Positions 5,065-5,772 of a stretch of DNA of 5,772 nt are shown one piece after another; within the stretch, counting starts at the first letter, position 1, and each line of letters opens with the position of its first letter. The position numbers and the translations under genes are program-made. This DNA comes from DATAPE01 sp036265345 (lineage in GTDB: Bacteria; Actinomycetota; CADDZG01; WHSQ01), in contig DATAPE010000055.1 in NCBI GenBank assembly GCA_036265345.1, forward strand, positions 1 to 5,772, given 5' to 3'. The notes under the pieces are model-generated. The model had not been told where the DNA came from. It did not search any database and was given only the letters and a program-made list of their open reading frames with translations.

Positions 5065-5100
5065 GATAAGTGCTTGATAAGCGCTCCGGTTCAAGCTTGA
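5065..5100. promoter_or_regulatory. Phased direct repeats and palindrome before the secreted-protein gene
   Basis: GATAAGTGCT (5065-5074) and GATAAGCGCT (5076-5085) are 10-base direct repeats, one mismatch apart, with an 11-base period, about one helical turn. Together they also form a 7-bp hairpin (5069-5085, loop GAT). TCAAGCTTGA (5091-5100) is a perfect 10-bp palindrome. TTGATA (5074-5079) matches a -35 box at 5 of 6 positions, but the -10 is unclear. Binding sites for an activator or repressor of the downstream gene are plausible. Confidence 0.35.
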
Positions 5101-5191
5101 GTCGATGCACGCCACAGATGGGGTCAGTGAGTTTTCAGGGCCCTGCTGAGACTTCGCATCGACCAGGTGGAAGCGAAGCGAGGGAGATGAG

Positions 5192-5660
5192 ATGAAGGCG
5201 CGCATGGACGTCCTGCGGATCAGCGAAACGGCCGGAACCGCGCTGCTGGGCGCCCTGCTGTGCGTCGACCAACGCGAAGCTCGTCTTCGACGAGCCGCTG
5301 GACATCGACCACGGGCTGTTCTTCTACGACTTCGCCGGACCGGTCACCTACACGGACTCCGGCAGCGGTGGTGGCTGCACCTACTCGGGCGGCGACACCC
5401 AACCGTTCGGCCCGGGCGGCGCCTCACCCTCGGACGATCTCGTCATCGATTACCTCCAGCGGCGCTATACGGGCTCCGCCGATGTCGACGGTTCCTTCTA
5501 CACGATCCGCGTGAAGTGCGGCTCAACCACCGGCAGCCTCCCGGGTCCGGTCAACCCGATCTTCCTCAGCATTCCACCGACGAGCTTCCCGTTCGGCGCA
5601 ACCAAGCTCGCGGGAAGCGCCTCCGGCCCGTCCCAGAATTGGGTCTGGAACTTCCACTGA
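5192..5660 (+). CDS. Secreted two-cysteine protein of unknown function, frameshifted near 5261
   Basis: The start ATG 5192 has GGGAG 5 nt upstream and encodes MKARMDVLRI followed by a hydrophobic stretch TAGTALLGALL, a plausible signal peptide. After about 5260 the coding signal moves to the next frame (5268-5660). That frame has strong G/C third positions and a sensible protein: TNAKLVFDEPLDIDHGLFFY, GGGCTYSGG, YTIRVKCG and the end QNWVWNFH followed by TGA. It has no start codon of its own after the in-frame stop at 5193. Skipping one base around 5261 gives GALLASTNAKL, a good signal-peptidase site. The mature protein would be about 130 residues, probably beta-rich, with two cysteines that may form a disulfide. 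Continuing in the ATG frame to 5674 gives an arginine-rich sequence that is an artefact. The cause is a recent mutation, a sequencing error or, less likely, programmed frameshifting. I do not recognise a family. Confidence 0.65.
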
Positions 5661-5695
5661 CCTGCCCAGGTTGACTGAGCTCGTGGCCATGTGAG

Positions 5696-5723
5696 GGGCG
5701 CCCCGGCCACTGCCGGGGCGCCC
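5696..5723 (+). terminator. Perfect 12-bp GC hairpin terminator
   Basis: GGGCGCCCCGGC (5696-5707), loop CACT, then GCCGGGGCGCCC (5712-5723) pair perfectly over 12 bp. There is no T run, as is common for terminators in high-GC actinomycetes. It sits 36 nt after the stop of the secreted-protein gene, which supports the end of that gene at 5660. The 49 bases beyond it hold no feature I can support. Confidence 0.7.
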
Positions 5724-5772
5724 AGCTATTCGACTATGTGTTTGCCCGAAGGTGTCGGAAGAACTTGGCTTG

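Noticed and set aside
5268..5674. Continuation of the 5192 frame to 5674 as a 160-residue arginine-rich protein
   Set aside because: Codon use and amino-acid content are poor, while the neighbouring frame is clearly coding to 5660; only the N-terminal part of this frame is kept.
1..5772. CRISPR array, tRNA, rRNA, insertion sequence or phage genes
   Set aside because: No regularly spaced repeats, no cloverleaf with a T-loop, no rRNA motifs, and no transposase, integrase or terminal inverted repeats were found by reading both strands.

Overview
The window is high-GC DNA whose codons mostly end in G or C. Gene style (small DUF2294 proteins, a winged-helix regulator, a compact M36 metallopeptidase, TANNNT-type -10 boxes) suggests a high-GC actinomycete, perhaps a Thermoleophilia-type soil or sediment lineage. 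That placement is inference; no rRNA or other marker gene is present.

Left part (1-1886): a divergent control region at about 718-770 separates two gene groups. Leftward are a 54-residue proline-rich small protein with a near-perfect ribosome binding site (717-553), a DUF2294/MpsC-domain protein overlapping it by ATGA (556-113), and a partial small charged protein running off the edge (94-1). Rightward are a winged-helix regulator that looks leaderless (765-1142), an overlapping small coiled-coil protein (1129-1431) and a separate ABM-like alpha/beta-barrel protein (1551-1886).

Middle part (1887-3236): about 490 bases without a convincing gene lead into a two-gene operon of two more DUF2294/MpsC-domain proteins (2383-2787 and 2790-3236, 2-nt gap). 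The intergenic stretch carries a candidate promoter, two strong hairpins, and a textbook intrinsic terminator with eight Ts ending 94 nt before the operon. It looks like a roughly 120-nt structured RNA: either a conditional leader (attenuator or riboswitch) or a free small RNA. This is the most interesting signal in the window. Three DUF2294 proteins lie within about 3.1 kb, and no MpsA/MpsB-type membrane partner is visible.

Right part (3237-5772): a gene-poor spacer with two tandem, mutually complementary hairpins precedes a secreted M36 (fungalysin-type) zinc metallopeptidase (3582-4979). After a 212-nt spacer with helically phased direct repeats comes a secreted two-cysteine protein of unknown function. 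Its body (5268-5660) lies in a different frame from its only start codon and signal-like N-terminus (5192), so the gene has a one-base frameshift or a sequence error near 5261. A perfect 12-bp GC hairpin terminator (5696-5723) closes the unit.
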